From Paenibacillus sp. FSL R5-0766 (GTDB lineage Bacteria > Bacillota > Bacilli > Paenibacillales > Paenibacillaceae): a DNA stretch of 64,000 nt. The stretch covers positions 5,270,001 to 5,334,000 of the forward strand of contig NZ_CP150227.1 in assembly GCF_037971845.1 (NCBI RefSeq), given 5' to 3'. The notes beneath the pieces are model-generated. The model saw nothing but the letters and a program-made list of their open reading frames with translations, was not told the DNA's origin and did not search any database. Position numbers and translations under genes: made by a program. Shown one piece after another: positions 8,595 through 16,555 of this stretch; within the stretch, counting starts at the first letter, position 1; each line of letters opens with the position of its first letter.

Positions 8595-8852
8595 AGCTAT
8601 TCTCCTTGTGTCATTTCCTATGTTTTATCCAACGTACGCAGATACGGCTTGTCACCGCACTAAATATATCAGACTTCTACCTCCATCGAAAGAAGATGAA
8701 TTCCTTGTAACCCTTATACTTCACGAAACATAGTGAGTTCGATAAACCAATGATAAAAGGTTACAGTGTGTTCGGTTGAATTCAGCTTGACTTTAATGGT
8801 AAAATTCAACAATCGGTTCTATTTGAACCGAAGAAGAAAGGTGGTTTATCAC

Positions 8853-10124
8853 TTGCATACATTGACCAAACACAAGTCCAAAACATGGGCTGCCCTCATT
8901 CTCAGCGGCATGCTCCTCTTCACCATGAATACAACAGGTTACGCCGCTGCGTCAACCGAATCCATGCCGAAACCTGCGTGGACGTCATCTTCCCTGATGT
9001 TATCTGAGGCTAATACAGAGAAAGATGTCATGATCAAGGGAATCCATGCCGTGCCATCCAAAAATCTTGTATATGTACATGCCTCCCAGCCCGTGACCAA
9101 AACAAGCAGCAAAACAACACTCGACTGGCAACTGGACTCTCTCCAAGCATTCGATGCTACAACTGGACAATTGAAGTGGAATACGATATTCCATGAGAAA
9201 AGTGGTCCTTATACCACCTACTCCGATTCGGTATATGCCAGCAACGGTACGGTTTATGTGTATATGGAATATTCGGACAAAACCAAAAAATTGTACTCAT
9301 TCAATACATCCGGTAAAACCAACTGGATCAAAACGGTGAATTCACCTACAAGCATATCCCTATTGGATAACGATACGCTGATGGTTGCTTCAAGTCAGGG
9401 CGTACAATCGAATGGTTCGGTTCGCTCAGCCATCTCGTTATATGACAAAAAGGGCAAGCTGATTACCGAGAAGACCATTAACGGTAGCGTTCTTAAGGCT
9501 GATCATGGTCGAATTGTGGTAGATGCCAGTAAACAAACCAAGGTAGGCAACTTCTGGCAGCAAGCCGCGAATCCCAAAGTGGAGATCTATGATCGTACGT
9601 TGAATCGTCTGTCCTTCTACCAATTCCCTGCCAATGCAAATACATTAGGAGATGGCGGCGGTGAATCCCTGGCCATTCTGGACGACGGTTCCATCATTAT
9701 GCGCGCCAATTTTGAGAACACAGGTAACCGACTGATGGGCTTTGGCGTCGATGGCAAACTTGCTTGGGGACGTGCCATTGCTGGTGATGCCTACATTCAG
9801 ACGGCTGGAAACGGTTATACAGTCTTTACAGGGCAGAAGCTGGAGCTGTACACGATGAAAGGCAAAGTGACTGAGCGTACATTCAAGGACGCACAGCCTG
9901 CACTTATGCGTGTGGACCAGACGCAGGATGGACAGTACCAGCTTGATTTTGCCAAAACAGGATACATTCTTGATCCACAGAAGCTGGAAGACGTGCATAT
10001 CTACACGACCAGTGCCTCGGTTCCTTCATTAGAAGGTATCTCTACTTATATGGATGATATCATCTATTCCATGAACAATGAGACATTGTCCAAATATGTA
10101 CTGAAGTCCAATTCTGCAAAATAA
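8853..10124 (+). CDS. Secreted PQQ-like beta-propeller protein
   Basis: A 423-residue exported protein. The start is assigned to the TTG at 8853, eight bases after AAAGGTGG; the ATG upstream has no ribosome binding site. The N-terminus is a clear signal peptide: basic KHKSK, hydrophobic ALILSGMLLFTM, and a cleavage-like GYAAA. Repeated blade-like motifs follow, such as YDKKGKLITEK, FDATTGQLKW and FNTSGKTNW, typical of PQQ/WD-like propellers. The protein probably acts outside the membrane in binding or scaffolding. No catalytic motif is visible. A strong bidirectional terminator follows. Confidence 0.8.
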   Translation: MHTLTKHKSKTWAALILSGMLLFTMNTTGYAAASTESMPKPAWTSSSLMLSEANTEKDVMIKGIHAVPSKNLVYVHASQPVTKTSSKTTLDWQLDSLQAFDATTGQLKWNTIFHEKSGPYTTYSDSVYASNGTVYVYMEYSDKTKKLYSFNTSGKTNWIKTVNSPTSISLLDNDTLMVASSQGVQSNGSVRSAISLYDKKGKLITEKTINGSVLKADHGRIVVDASKQTKVGNFWQQAANPKVEIYDRTLNRLSFYQFPANANTLGDGGGESLAILDDGSIIMRANFENTGNRLMGFGVDGKLAWGRAIAGDAYIQTAGNGYTVFTGQKLELYTMKGKVTERTFKDAQPALMRVDQTQDGQYQLDFAKTGYILDPQKLEDVHIYTTSASVPSLEGISTYMDDIIYSMNNETLSKYVLKSNSAK

Positions 10125-10138
10125 ATACTCGATCTAAT

Positions 10139-10180
10139 AATAAGCCGGGAGAGTTCCATAAGGAGCTCTCCCGGCTTATT
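10139..10180. terminator. Bidirectional terminator between convergent genes
   Basis: A 15-bp perfect stem (10139-10153 with 10166-10180) with a 12-base loop lies between the propeller gene (+) and msrA (-). It ends in TTATT on either strand, so it probably terminates both. Confidence 0.8.
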
Positions 10181-10204
10181 ACATTGGCAGAATAGAGTAC
10201 CATC

Positions 10205-10720
10205 CTATTTCCAATTCTCGTCTATAAATTCGTCCCGTCCGGATAACGCACGGTCTTCCTTATAATGTTTCTCGTTTTTCTTGTGGTAATCCTGATGATA
10301 GTCTTCAGCCGGATAGAATACAGCTGCATCCCGAATTTCCGTAACAATGGGTTGATTGAATCGTCCGCTGGCTGCCAGTTCCTGTTTGGACTGTTCAGCA
10401 AGCTCACGTTGACGTTCATTATGCACAAAGATCGCCGTACGATACTGTGTCCCCCGATCCTGGAACTGACCTCCGTCATCCGTCGGATCAATCTGCGGCC
10501 AGTATAGCTCCAGCAGTCGTTCATAAGGGAATACATCTGGATCAAATGTAATTTCAACCACTTCGACATGACCGGTCTCTCCGGTTTTGACCTGCTCATA
10601 TGTTGGATTCTCGATGTGACCTCCAGCATAACCCGATATAATGCCATGAATGCCCGGTTGTTCTTCAAACGGTGTAACCATACACCAGAAACATCCGCCG
10701 GCGAATGTAGCTTTTTCCAT
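10205..10720 (-). CDS. msrA: Peptide-methionine (S)-S-oxide reductase MsrA
   Basis: A 171-residue MsrA that repairs methionine S-sulfoxide in proteins, using thioredoxin. The catalytic motif GGCFWC is at residues 8-13, with the nucleophile at C10. The family blocks [16 protein letters not shown] and TGHVEVVEI are present, as is the tail region [11 protein letters not shown]. The start is the second ATG (10720), since GAGGGG abuts the first one and is nine bases from the second. A copy of the structured repeat (10751-10938) lies about 30 bp upstream. The bidirectional hairpin at 10139-10180 ends it. Confidence 0.95.
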   Translation of the reverse strand: MEKATFAGGCFWCMVTPFEEQPGIHGIISGYAGGHIENPTYEQVKTGETGHVEVVEITFDPDVFPYERLLELYWPQIDPTDDGGQFQDRGTQYRTAIFVHNERQRELAEQSKQELAASGRFNQPIVTEIRDAAVFYPAEDYHQDYHKKNEKHYKEDRALSGRDEFIDENWK

Positions 10721-10750
10721 TCCGTTCATCCCCTCTTATCTAAACTACCT

Positions 10751-10938
10751 TTTACACTTACCACTCCGATGACAGAACAACCTTCTGATCGCTGTTATCC
10801 CCAGATTTTTTACATTTGGCTTTACAAGGAGAAAATCTGGTGATAAAGGCGAGTGTATGCTTTCGAAGCAGCTTTCTTACAGAAAACTTTTAGCTCCGCT
10901 TCTTCAGGTTATTTCTGTCCTCTACGTTCTCGTGTAAA
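10751..10938 (-). repeat. Structured intergenic repeat, copy 1
   Basis: About 188 bp and closely similar to 33302-33494. Shared blocks include CCACTCCGATGACAGAACAA, GATCGCTGTTATCCCCAGAT and CTCTACGTTCTC. Its ends are inverted (TTTACAC at 10751, GTGTAAA at 10932), and an internal stem pairs 10795-10809 with 10832-10846 with one mismatch. It lies about 30 bp upstream of the msrA start in the same orientation as the second copy, so it could be part of the msrA 5' untranslated region. It carries no ORF of coding quality. Confidence 0.75.
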
Positions 10939-10997
10939 TGCTTAGTCCAATTTATATAGATAGCTATTACGCATATCTTTATATATTTTAAAACAAC

Positions 10998-11043
10998 AAG
11001 AGGTTGATTGAAAGCCATGGTTATGGCTCTCAATCAACCTCTT
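10998..11043 (-). terminator. Terminator of the GlsB-like gene
   Basis: Long hairpin, AAGAGGTTGATTGA paired with TCAATCAACCTCTT, extended by AGCCA/TGGCT with one internal mismatch. On the minus strand it is followed by a T-rich stretch and it sits about 50 bp past the stop of the gene at 11096. Confidence 0.8.
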
Positions 11044-11095
11044 CATTGGTAATGCATTTAGCTGACAACTAATGCAAGAAATTATCTTGATTAAG

Positions 11096-11353
11096 TTACC
11101 CGCGACTACGTCCCATCGAACGGAAAATCAAGCTTACGATGGCTACAAGAACGATCGCACCGATCAATGCAGGTACAATGTAGAATCCGCCCATCTCAGG
11201 ACCCATATCTCCCAAGATTACTCCACCTAACCATCCACCGATAAAACCAGCAATGATGTTACCAATAACACCACCTGGAATGTCACGACCAACGATCAAA
11301 CCTGCCAACCATCCAATGATACCACCGATAATTAATGACCATAACCAACCCAT
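11096..11353 (-). CDS. GlsB/YeaQ/YmgE family stress membrane protein
   Basis: An 85-residue protein made almost entirely of glycine-rich hydrophobic helices: GWLWSLIIGGIIGWLAGLI near the start, then NIIAGFIGGWLGG and a last helix IGAIVLVAIVSLIF. This matches the transglycosylase-associated YeaQ/GlsB family, small inner-membrane proteins induced by general stress. The start is the ATG at 11353, because GAGGTG is six bases upstream; the ATG three codons earlier is too close to it. A possible stress-sigma-like promoter lies upstream at 11398-11422. Confidence 0.9.
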   Translation of the reverse strand: MGWLWSLIIGGIIGWLAGLIVGRDIPGGVIGNIIAGFIGGWLGGVILGDMGPEMGGFYIVPALIGAIVLVAIVSLIFRSMGRSRG

Positions 11354-11397
11354 ATCATTCACCTCTAATTAAAGTTTTTGTTGTTGTCTGTCTACTA

Positions 11398-11422
11398 TTA
11401 ACCGCTACAGAAGCATTTAAAC
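11398..11422 (-). promoter_or_regulatory. Possible sigma-B-like promoter
   Basis: On the minus strand, GTTTAA (11417-11422), a 13-bp spacer and GGTTAA (11398-11403) resemble the sigma-B consensus GTTTAA-N13-15-GGGTAT. The context (a stress membrane protein) fits. Whether the strain has a sigma-B-type factor cannot be seen here. Confidence 0.3.
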
Positions 11423-11662
11423 AATTGGCATAAAAATTTTTGCATATTACCTTTTGTCCCCATGCATCTTCCTCTGCAAAACAAGCCTTGGTCAGGTATG
11501 GAAACAGATCGCGTTACTTTCCGGCATCTCACCAGCTCAGGGCTGCGTTATGTACCTCCCGAAAGTCATTGTATGTTAGAGCAGACAAGGTTAGTATCAC
11601 CAATTGAGGTAGGATTATTTATAAAATTGCGTCATATTATAGGATGGATGGGTTAGGTCTGA
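11423..11662. other. Non-coding gap, nothing assigned
   Basis: Between the GlsB-like gene's promoter region and the stop of the AAA+ ATPase gene. A 64-codon + strand frame has no ribosome binding site or family resemblance. No clear terminator for the ATPase gene was found. Confidence 0.35.
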
Positions 11663-12967
11663 TCAATAAAAGCCTGCACGGCCCTTACCTGGCTGCGCCA
11701 GCCAAGTATGTTTATGGCTCTTGTCCAGCTCGCCACGCATCGACTGAATGACTTTCACTATGTCTGTCTGTCCATTCTGATGCCATTCCAGCGCAGCGCT
11801 CACATACAGCTCACCTAGCTGTGCAAGAGAAAACGTGTCGGTCAGGCGGGCTGCTTCTATCGTGCCTTCTTCACCCGCAAATACGGTAAAGCCTCGTTGG
11901 CGCAAATATTGCAGGCGCAGCGCTTCATCTGGCAACGGAATTTCATAAGCCCGGTCGAACCGTCCAGCACGGTTCATGAGGCCAGGATCTATTTTCTCCG
12001 GATAATTCGTTGTTCCGATCAGGAAAATGCCTTCTTTCGACGTAGCTCCATCCAGTGTATTCAGGAAAAAGGAACGGACTTCATCCGGCATCGAATCGAT
12101 ATCCTCAATGATCAGTACCATCGGTGCCAACCGCTTGGCAGCCTCGAACACTTCACGCACCGATTCACTGTTGGTATACTCCGTAATCTGCCAATACGCA
12201 GCCGGGCCCGGGATACTTCCCGCAATGGATTTCACCAACGTGGTCTTGCCGTTTCCCGGATGCCCATATAGCAGAATGCCCCGTTTGTACGGGATATCAT
12301 AATCTCTGTAAAAGGAACGATCCGCTTCGAAAAATTGATCCAGCGAGCGGAAAATATCCTGCTTGATCTGTGCCGAGAGAACAACATCCTCTCGTCCCAC
12401 GGAGCGAGTGATGGATTCCACATGGCGATCACTGCCATTCCGGGCATCGGTGTAGACCGTTACTTTTTTCATATTTTGCTGACGTTCCCGCTCCCGTACA
12501 CTACCCAGAAATTGCTTCATCTCCTCATCACCGATGGCAAAGACAAAGTCTTCACTGTAGATCCCATTCTCTCGGAAAAATGGAACTCGCACAAGTGCTA
12601 CGCCCCATTTCGGATAAGCAAATACGTTGTTGCGAATGGAGTAGTGCACACCATAAGTGGGTACATCTCCATCATCGTCGTAATGCAACGTCTGAAGCTC
12701 CAGATCCTCGAATATACGGGCTACCAATTCCACTTCGTCACTGCCATTTTGCAGATCTTCCCGGAGTAACTCCCAGTATTCATTGTTCGGGTCAGAACTG
12801 GCATACAGCTTGTATTCAACCCCATAGCGCTGATGGAGCGCCTCACTGATTCCACGAATCAGCCTTGAATAGATGGCATATCCTTCCACTCGAATTCGGG
12901 TATCATGTTGTTTGTCATAGGTATAGATCGCTTGAGTTGGATCTGTTTGTTTTTCGCTTATTGTCAT
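11663..12967 (-). CDS. AAA+ ATPase coupled to rtcB
   Basis: A 434-residue protein. The N-terminal half (about 1-200) is unrecognised. The C-terminal AAA+ module has Walker A GHPGNGKT (235-242), Walker B VLIIEDID (284-291), sensor-1 GTTN (318-321) and arginine-finger-like RAGRFDR (333-339). It is close to BCS1/ClpX-like classic AAA ATPases that remodel protein or RNA-protein complexes. The start is the ATG at 12967 with AAAGGGAG upstream; it overlaps the rtcB stop as TAATG, so translation is coupled. Fixed pairing with RtcB suggests that it remodels RtcB or its substrates, but this is inference. Confidence 0.85.
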   Translation of the reverse strand: MTISEKQTDPTQAIYTYDKQHDTRIRVEGYAIYSRLIRGISEALHQRYGVEYKLYASSDPNNEYWELLREDLQNGSDEVELVARIFEDLELQTLHYDDDGDVPTYGVHYSIRNNVFAYPKWGVALVRVPFFRENGIYSEDFVFAIGDEEMKQFLGSVRERERQQNMKKVTVYTDARNGSDRHVESITRSVGREDVVLSAQIKQDIFRSLDQFFEADRSFYRDYDIPYKRGILLYGHPGNGKTTLVKSIAGSIPGPAAYWQITEYTNSESVREVFEAAKRLAPMVLIIEDIDSMPDEVRSFFLNTLDGATSKEGIFLIGTTNYPEKIDPGLMNRAGRFDRAYEIPLPDEALRLQYLRQRGFTVFAGEEGTIEAARLTDTFSLAQLGELYVSAALEWHQNGQTDIVKVIQSMRGELDKSHKHTWLAQPGKGRAGFY

Positions 12968-14430
12968 TATTTCGCTCCCTTTACCGCTACAAGCGGTTTG
13001 CATTTGGCTACAACTTGAGCCAGGCCTGCGCCGGTAACACTGTCTATAATTTCATCTACATTTTTATAAGCCTGAGGTGATTCGTCAATAATGGATTCAA
13101 GTGAGCGTTGATTTACCACAATCTCATCTTCTGTACCCACACCCAGTGCCGTAGCAAAATCTTCCACGCTAATCAATCGTTTTGTTGCCGTCCGTGAACG
13201 GATTCGACCCGCACCGTGACATATTGAATAATAATTATCAGCACCCTGCGGCTGACCTACCATGATATATGAAGCAGTTCCCATGGAACCGGGAATAAGC
13301 GCCGGATGCCCTGTTGCCAGATAGGGCTTTGGATTGTCCGGATGACCTGCCGGCAACGCACGTGTCGCCCCTTTGCGATGTACAAAAACGGAACCTTGAT
13401 CTGCGTGAGATTCCTCCCAGGCATAGTTGTGCATCAGATCGTATAACGTACGAAATTCACATTTGGAGCCAAACACATCCCGGAATGCTTCGCGAATAGC
13501 ATACGCAATCAGATGACGATTGACAACAGCGTAATTCAATGCAGAATACATCATGTTCACATAATGACGACCTTCCGCATGCTCAAGTGGAGCAAATACC
13601 AGTCTGGGATCGGATGTACCCAGGTTAAGCCGCTGCATGACTTTGGCAATCGCTGAGGAACTCGTCTGACTTACATAACCACCCCATGCACGAGAGCCGG
13701 AATGAATCATGACCACGACCTGTCCATCATACAATCCCCAAGCTTCGGCGATTTCACGATTCTCTTCAGCGATCTCAATTGCCTGGATCTCGGCAAAATG
13801 ATTCCCCCCACCCAGTGTTCCGAGCTGACGATGCGAACGATGCCATGTCATGTCAGGAACGTGGTTTAACACATCCTCATCGTAACTGAACTTGCTGCTT
13901 TCCACATGTGTCATCGCTGTTGATTTTTTCGGTGTATAGCTGTCTGGAATATACTTTTTGGGTAAACCATGCAGTCCTTTACGAACAATATGCTCCAATC
14001 TGATATCCGAGTAATGACCTCGCTGGTTCGCCTCCATCGGCAGTACTTTTTCAATCGCCTTGACGAGTTTGCGGCGGAGCTTGATGTCTTTCAATTCGTC
14101 CTTGTGCAAGTTCGTCATATGCACTCGCATGCCACAGCCGATGTCACTGCCAACGATGGAGGGAGAAACGTATCCGCTCTGCGCATCCCACACGGCTGTC
14201 GTTCCAATGCATGTACCTACCCCGACGTGTACGTCTGGCGTGTAACTCATATAAGAGATTCCCGGAATCTGCAGATTATTGTTTGCCATCTCGAATACCT
14301 TGTAATCGAGCGAGGAGAAGAGCTGTTGCGCCGCATATACGGTTAGGTCGCCTGCAGGCAATTTTACTTCATGCCGGTAGCCGCCTGCGATTTCATTTGG
14401 ATTAGTAAATAAATTAAATTCTGTATTCAT
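12967..14430 (-). CDS. rtcB: RtcB family tRNA-splicing/RNA repair ligase
   Basis: A 487-residue RtcB ligase, which joins 2',3'-cyclic phosphate or 3'-phosphate ends to 5'-OH ends using GTP and Mn2+. Metal and catalytic motifs are intact: SDIGCGMR (95-102), LGGGNHF (206-212), MIHSGSR (241-247), and CHGAGR (404-409), whose H405 is the guanylylation site. HRKGATRA (351-358) and PGSMG (380-384) are also typical. It is longer than E. coli RtcB (about 408), nearer the archaeal size. The leader upstream has its own promoter, a small ORF and an internal terminator (14499-14528). An AAA+ ATPase follows, coupled by TAATG. Confidence 0.95.
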   Translation of the reverse strand: MNTEFNLFTNPNEIAGGYRHEVKLPAGDLTVYAAQQLFSSLDYKVFEMANNNLQIPGISYMSYTPDVHVGVGTCIGTTAVWDAQSGYVSPSIVGSDIGCGMRVHMTNLHKDELKDIKLRRKLVKAIEKVLPMEANQRGHYSDIRLEHIVRKGLHGLPKKYIPDSYTPKKSTAMTHVESSKFSYDEDVLNHVPDMTWHRSHRQLGTLGGGNHFAEIQAIEIAEENREIAEAWGLYDGQVVVMIHSGSRAWGGYVSQTSSSAIAKVMQRLNLGTSDPRLVFAPLEHAEGRHYVNMMYSALNYAVVNRHLIAYAIREAFRDVFGSKCEFRTLYDLMHNYAWEESHADQGSVFVHRKGATRALPAGHPDNPKPYLATGHPALIPGSMGTASYIMVGQPQGADNYYSICHGAGRIRSRTATKRLISVEDFATALGVGTEDEIVVNQRSLESIIDESPQAYKNVDEIIDSVTGAGLAQVVAKCKPLVAVKGAK

Positions 14431-14498
14431 AAAAGTGTATTATTCCTTCCTGTACGTTCAGCAAATTCGGTTTGCTGATTCATCTGTATAATAAATAT

Positions 14499-14528
14499 AA
14501 AAAAAGCCATAGGCTAATCGCCCATGAC
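14499..14528 (-). terminator. Terminator in the rtcB leader (attenuator)
   Basis: On the minus strand, GTCATGGGC (14528-14520) pairs with GCCTATGGC (14514-14506) around GATTA, nine base pairs including two G-U, followed by seven T residues. It lies about 70 bp before the rtcB start. The 5' arm with its loop (CGATTAGCCTAT) is also complementary to ATAGGCTTATCG (14640-14651), just after the leader ORF stop. This gives a competing antiterminator. Confidence 0.75.
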
Positions 14529-14654
14529 TTCTACTGAATGACAATAACGGAGAACAGGACAGCATAAACATGCTGTGTGTCTGTCATCCATCGCTATAAT
14601 ATAAGCGAAGAACGCATATCGATTATAAAACCCGCTAAACGATAAGCCTATCCC

Positions 14655-14750
14655 CTATGTCGACCGTATGAGGCCAATGAAACGATGAGCCGGATATGCT
14701 ATTGTGTCTACGTTGCGCCCTGTTTGAATCAAATCATAACCAAGCATCAT
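14655..14750 (-). CDS. Leader ORF (31 residues) of the rtcB operon
   Basis: Short ORF starting at the ATG at 14750, with AAGGGAGG nine bases upstream and a consensus-like promoter (14784-14813) placing the transcript start about 27 bases before it. The product begins MMLGYDLIQTGRN and ends RFIGLIRST; I recognise no family. The stop codon is followed within a few bases by the strand that can pair with the terminator's 5' arm. The layout suggests a translated leader whose ribosome occupancy controls read-through, or a genuine small protein. Translation is strongly suggested by the signals but not proven. Confidence 0.6.
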   Translation of the reverse strand: MMLGYDLIQTGRNVDTIAYPAHRFIGLIRST

Positions 14751-14783
14751 GTCTCTCGGCCTCCCTTCGTTAATGTTAGTCTT

Positions 14784-14813
14784 ATATTAAGGGGACTAGA
14801 ATTCATGTGTCAA
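14784..14813 (-). promoter_or_regulatory. Promoter of the rtcB leader
   Basis: Perfect -35 TTGACA (14808-14813) and TAATAT (14784-14789) with an 18-bp spacer on the minus strand. It would give an rtcB transcript with a leader of about 345 bases. Confidence 0.65.
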
Positions 14814-14855
14814 CCCTTTTCTTGGAAATTGGTCCATGGTGTAGATTGCATATGT

Positions 14856-14896
14856 AAACAAAAACAGGAGATTGTCCTGGGACAATCTCCTGTTTT
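14856..14896 (-). terminator. Terminator of the TerC gene
   Basis: A 16-bp perfect stem (14861-14876 with 14881-14896) with a 4-base loop; on the minus strand it continues TTTTTGTTT. It separates the TerC gene from the rtcB promoter. Confidence 0.85.
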
Positions 14897-14932
14897 CCAA
14901 ATAATAATGATGTTGTTAGCGTAACATGATTA

Positions 14933-15754
14933 TTACAGTCCTGCTTGTTTTTCCAACTCTTCAACCGGATTCTCGTCTTCTTTTTCAGGAACTTTGGAAG
15001 ACAGGAACCAACCACATACCGCAATGGTGATCAGGACAATATAGAATCCGAATTTCCAAATTTTATTTTCCGGGAAATGCTCATCCAGAACACCCAATGA
15101 AGGGTGTGCGAGTGTAATAACTGCCAGCTTAACCCCTACCCAACCTACGATCACAAAGGCAGCAACTTCAAGCCCTGGACGGGAATGAAGCAATTTCACA
15201 AAGTATGAAGCTGCAAAACGCATGATCACAAGCCCGATGAATCCACCGAGGAAGATAACGATAAACTGTCCACCGTCAAGTCCGCCAATTGCAGGCAATC
15301 CACTTGGTGGCAACGCCACGGCCAAAGCAACCGCAGCCAGAATGGAATCAACTGCAAATGCGATATCCGCTACTTCGACCTTGAAAACGGTCATCCAGAA
15401 ACCGGATTGTTTTTTCGGTTTCTTAGGCGTGGAATCAGCTGCTTCATCTGTTTTATTGCGACTACCCAGTATCTTTTTAACGATGTGGTTAATCGAAATA
15501 TACAGGAGATACAGGGCACCGATCGCTTGTACCTGCCATACATCGACGAGGAAAGAGATCAGGAACAACGAACCTAAACGGAAAACAAATGCACCCATCA
15601 GACCATAGAACAACGCTTTTTTGCGCTTATCTTCAGGCAAGTGTTTAACCATGATTGCGAGTACCAATGCATTATCCGCTGCGAGTAATCCTTCAAGGAC
15701 CACTAAGACAGCAAGCACCCACCCATATTCTAATAATAATGAAACATCCAACAT
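14933..15754 (-). CDS. TerC/YkoY family metal exporter
   Basis: A 273-residue polytopic TerC-family protein with about seven hydrophobic helices. Conserved acidic family motifs are visible: EGLLAADNALVLAI near the N-terminus and the matching VEVADIAFAVDSILA in the middle, each with an intramembrane aspartate. TerC/YkoY proteins export manganese and help metallate secreted proteins. The upstream yybP-ykoY Mn riboswitch supports this role directly. The start is the ATG at 15754 after a perfect AAGGAGG; an in-frame extension upstream has no such site. A terminator follows. Confidence 0.93.
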   Translation of the reverse strand: MLDVSLLLEYGWVLAVLVVLEGLLAADNALVLAIMVKHLPEDKRKKALFYGLMGAFVFRLGSLFLISFLVDVWQVQAIGALYLLYISINHIVKKILGSRNKTDEAADSTPKKPKKQSGFWMTVFKVEVADIAFAVDSILAAVALAVALPPSGLPAIGGLDGGQFIVIFLGGFIGLVIMRFAASYFVKLLHSRPGLEVAAFVIVGWVGVKLAVITLAHPSLGVLDEHFPENKIWKFGFYIVLITIAVCGWFLSSKVPEKEDENPVEELEKQAGL

Positions 15755-15784
15755 TGACTCCTCCTTAATATTCTTATGATGTAC

Positions 15785-15823
15785 AAAAAAAAGGACCTTT
15801 ACCATCACTGGTAAGGTCCTTTT
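15785..15823 (-). terminator. Second terminator upstream of the TerC gene
   Basis: AAAAGGACC...GGTCCTTTT hairpin extended by TTACC/GGTAA with one bulged base, followed on the minus strand by eight T residues. It lies between the riboswitch's own terminator and the TerC ribosome binding site, so read-through must pass two terminators. Confidence 0.7.
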
Positions 15824-15831
15824 ATATCCAC

Positions 15832-15874
15832 AAAAAGAGACCTTTACCGAGCATGAAAACTTGGTAAAGGTCTC
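15832..15874 (-). terminator. Riboswitch expression-platform terminator
   Basis: GAGACCTTTACC (minus strand, 15874-15863) pairs perfectly with GGTAAAGGTCTC (15848-15837), followed by five T residues. The first arm is also the 3' strand of riboswitch helix P1, so metal-bound P1 and the terminator exclude each other. Confidence 0.85.
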
Positions 15875-15960
15875 GCTAACAACAAAATTGCTGCCAATAA
15901 AGCCGGGGATATGATCCCGAACTGACGACTTTACTGTAAAAGCTACTCCCCTTTAACAGG
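15863..15960 (-). promoter_or_regulatory. yybP-ykoY manganese riboswitch
   Basis: On the minus strand the aptamer shows AAAGGGGAGTAGC at the 5' end, GTCGTCAG and CCGGCTTTATTGGCAGC in the middle, and the hallmark GCGAGACCTTTACC at the 3' end. TAAAGG and CCTTTA form P1. This class binds Mn2+ and turns on manganese exporters by preventing termination. It sits upstream of a YkoY-like TerC protein, its classical partner. Confidence 0.95.
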
Positions 15961-16028
15961 AATATGTAGTTTTAGTTGGAACGGGTTGTTTAACCTGTAC
16001 TCATCATATTTCATAACGTTAAATAAAG

Positions 16029-16340
16029 TCAAGCTTTATTTAGTTGACGATACAGCTTACGGAATACGACAACATCATAGATCATATTCCCCAGTGGAAT
16101 GAAAGAAACAAAGAACAGAGCAATTGGACGGCGCAGACGCCATTTCTGTGAGGTGTACATAGTCACCATAAATAACAAATACATTAAAAACAAAAAACCG
16201 TACAGATTCCCAAACCATGTGACAGCCTGCGGCATAACCCCGGCATCTCTCAACGGAAAAGCAACAAACAGTAACAACACGTACGAAATGCCCTGCAACC
16301 ACAACAACAGCCGGAAGCGCCCCAGCGTAGAATGTAACAT
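16029..16340 (-). CDS. DUF3817 family membrane protein
   Basis: A 103-residue membrane protein starting MLHSTLGRFRLLLWLQGISY, with three hydrophobic helices. The R-(x)n-G-x-S-Y pattern in the first helix and the later HG-less middle helix followed by F-x-P-x-G fit the DUF3817 family. The start is the ATG at 16340, six bases after AGGAGG. Function is unknown. It lies upstream of the riboswitch region, in the same orientation, with no sign of co-regulation. Confidence 0.75.
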   Translation of the reverse strand: MLHSTLGRFRLLLWLQGISYVLLLFVAFPLRDAGVMPQAVTWFGNLYGFLFLMYLLFMVTMYTSQKWRLRRPIALFFVSFIPLGNMIYDVVVFRKLYRQLNKA

Positions 16341-16555
16341 TATTTTCCTCCTGCTTTTATACATGTAACGAATTCAATTGTTCCCGTACAGTATATCACA
16401 AAAGCTGAATATCTCGCTTAAATGCCATGCAGCAGATTATTCCTGCACGCTTTATAGGTGGTTCACCTACCATTTCGCAGGAGCCAAATGCTTTAACTTC
16501 TCATAAGATATATGACGAAGATTGTTACAGATGTCGGACAAGGAGGAGCCGGATC

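Noticed and set aside
10751..10840. Small protein encoded within the structured repeat
   Set aside because: Both copies give the same short peptide in one frame, but no ribosome binding site is present and the shared peptide simply reflects DNA identity.
14640..14780. T-box or Y-RNA-like element in the rtcB leader
   Set aside because: No T-box bulge sequence and no convincing tRNA-like T-stem. A leader ORF with terminator explains the region better.
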